This document shows, piece by piece, positions 15,574-16,129 of a stretch of 16,129 nucleotides of DNA. The translations under genes and the position numbers were made by a program. The notes under the pieces are model-generated. The model searched no databases and had not been told where the DNA came from. It was given only the letters and a program-made list of their open reading frames with translations. Positions within the stretch are counted from its first letter, which is position 1; the number at the start of each line of letters is the position of its first letter. The stretch is taken from assembly GCA_905199285.1 (NCBI GenBank), contig CAJKFZ010000035.1, positions 1 through 16,129 on the forward strand, read 5' to 3'. The DNA is from an uncultured Ruminococcus sp. (GTDB lineage: Bacteria > Bacillota > Clostridia > Oscillospirales > Ruminococcaceae).

Positions 15574-15797
15574 TGTGTTATACTGAAAGAGCAGTCGACA
15601 AACACCCAAAAATCTGGTAGAATAAGAATAACAAACCAGACCTGCAAATAAAAGTCAAGCCCTAAATTGAAAAAATAGAAAAAATTTTTTCAACGCAAAG
15701 AGTGTACGACATTAAGACTGAGCCTCTGAAAAAAAGTCTGTAAAAAGTCAGCTAACTGTGGTAAAATAGAATTAATATCACAGGAGGCTGATTTTTT
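15574..15797. other. Gene-free stretch upstream of the IS256-type transposase
   Basis: No credible gene. It contains a 10-base inverted repeat, TTGAAAAAAT (15667-15676) with ATTTTTTCAA (15684-15693). From about 15712 onward there are repeated AAAAAGTC motifs (around 15733-15752) that may belong to the left terminal repeat of the IS256-family element. The exact element boundary cannot be fixed without its other end. Confidence 0.4.
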
Positions 15798-16129
15798 ATG
15801 GCAAGAAGGAAAAGAGAACCGATGAGTGAGGGAAAGAAAAATATCATAGGAATGCTGCTTGAGGAATACGACATCAAGTCTGCAAAGGATATTGAGGATG
15901 CCCTCAAAGACCTTCTTGGAGGGACGATCCAGGAAATGCTTGAGTCCGAAATGGACGAGCATCTGGGATATCAGGAATATGAGCGTTCCAGCAATCCTGA
16001 CTATCGCAACGGCAGGAAAACCAAGAAAATTCGCGGAAACTTCGGAGAAACTGAAATAGAAGTACCGCAGGATCGTGACGGCAGTTTTGAGCCCAAGGTC
16101 GTAAAGAAGCGTCAGAAGGATATCTCAGG
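15798..16129 (+). mobile_element. IS256-family (mutator-type) transposase, 5' part
   Basis: The N-terminal 110 residues of an IS256-family DDE transposase, cut by the window end. It starts at ATG 15798 with AGGAGG (15782-15787) ten bases upstream. Family features seen are the segment LLGGTIQEMLESEMDEHLGY, then NPDYRNGRKTKKIRG, then the IEVPQDRDGSFEPKVVKKRQ segment. The catalytic Asp and Glu residues lie further downstream, outside the window. It inserted or settled beyond the kinase terminator and does not interrupt the RiPP genes. Confidence 0.92.

Noticed and set aside
15667..15693. Rho-independent terminator
   Set aside because: The stem is almost pure A-T and there is no gene ending next to it, so it is reported only as an inverted repeat.
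1..16129. CRISPR array, tRNA or rRNA genes
   Set aside because: No regularly spaced direct repeats and no tRNA or rRNA-like sequence seen.

Overview
The window is AT-rich, low-GC Clostridia-type DNA. A gut or rumen Ruminococcus-like or Lachnospiraceae-like host is my guess, from the AgrC/LytTR regulators, the Shine-Dalgarno-led operons and the IS256-family element. No taxonomic marker gene is present. Nearly all of it (about 1-15,350) is one RiPP (ribosomally made, post-translationally modified peptide) locus on the + strand. An insertion-sequence region follows from about 15,400 to the end.

Biosynthetic operon (9-9250). Two small precursor genes (9-134 and 172-291) share a nearly identical acidic leader but have different hydrophobic, Gly-rich cores. 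A long hairpin (314-368) follows, as is common between RiPP precursors and their enzymes. The tightly packed enzyme genes come next: an M50-type membrane metalloprotease (469-1575), a ThiF/E1-like adenylating protein with an unusual C-terminal membrane part (1584-2928), a YcaO enzyme (2939-4779), a second M50-type protease (4776-5813), a Cys-rich SPASM-like protein without a radical SAM core (5882-7189), a class III PLP aminotransferase (7194-8474) and a short-chain dehydrogenase/reductase (8486-9250). Four of these proteins carry regions resembling the PqqD/RRE leader-binding fold. E1 plus YcaO suggests backbone heterocyclisation of Ser, Thr or Cys. The SPASM protein, aminotransferase and SDR point to further tailoring that I do not recognise as a named RiPP class. 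No SagB-type azoline dehydrogenase is visible.

Export and immunity (9391-13101). An ABC ATPase, two related ABC-2-type permeases and a 52-residue two-helix membrane peptide end at a strong terminator (13138-13169). They probably export the product or protect the producer.

Regulation (13200-15394). A near-consensus promoter precedes a LytTR response regulator and an AgrC-like histidine kinase, closed by a terminator at 15368-15394. No AgrB/AgrD pair is present, so the RiPP itself is a plausible signal.

Four genes (E1, YcaO, response regulator, kinase) are each broken by one frameshift in or next to a short repeat (TA runs, A6, A5). A possible fifth lies between the second protease and the SPASM gene. 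Indel-prone sequencing, repeat-length variation and decay of the locus are all possible, and raw reads would decide.

The right end (15,400-16,129) holds an IS remnant with a strong promoter and the 5' part of an IS256-family transposase that runs off the window.
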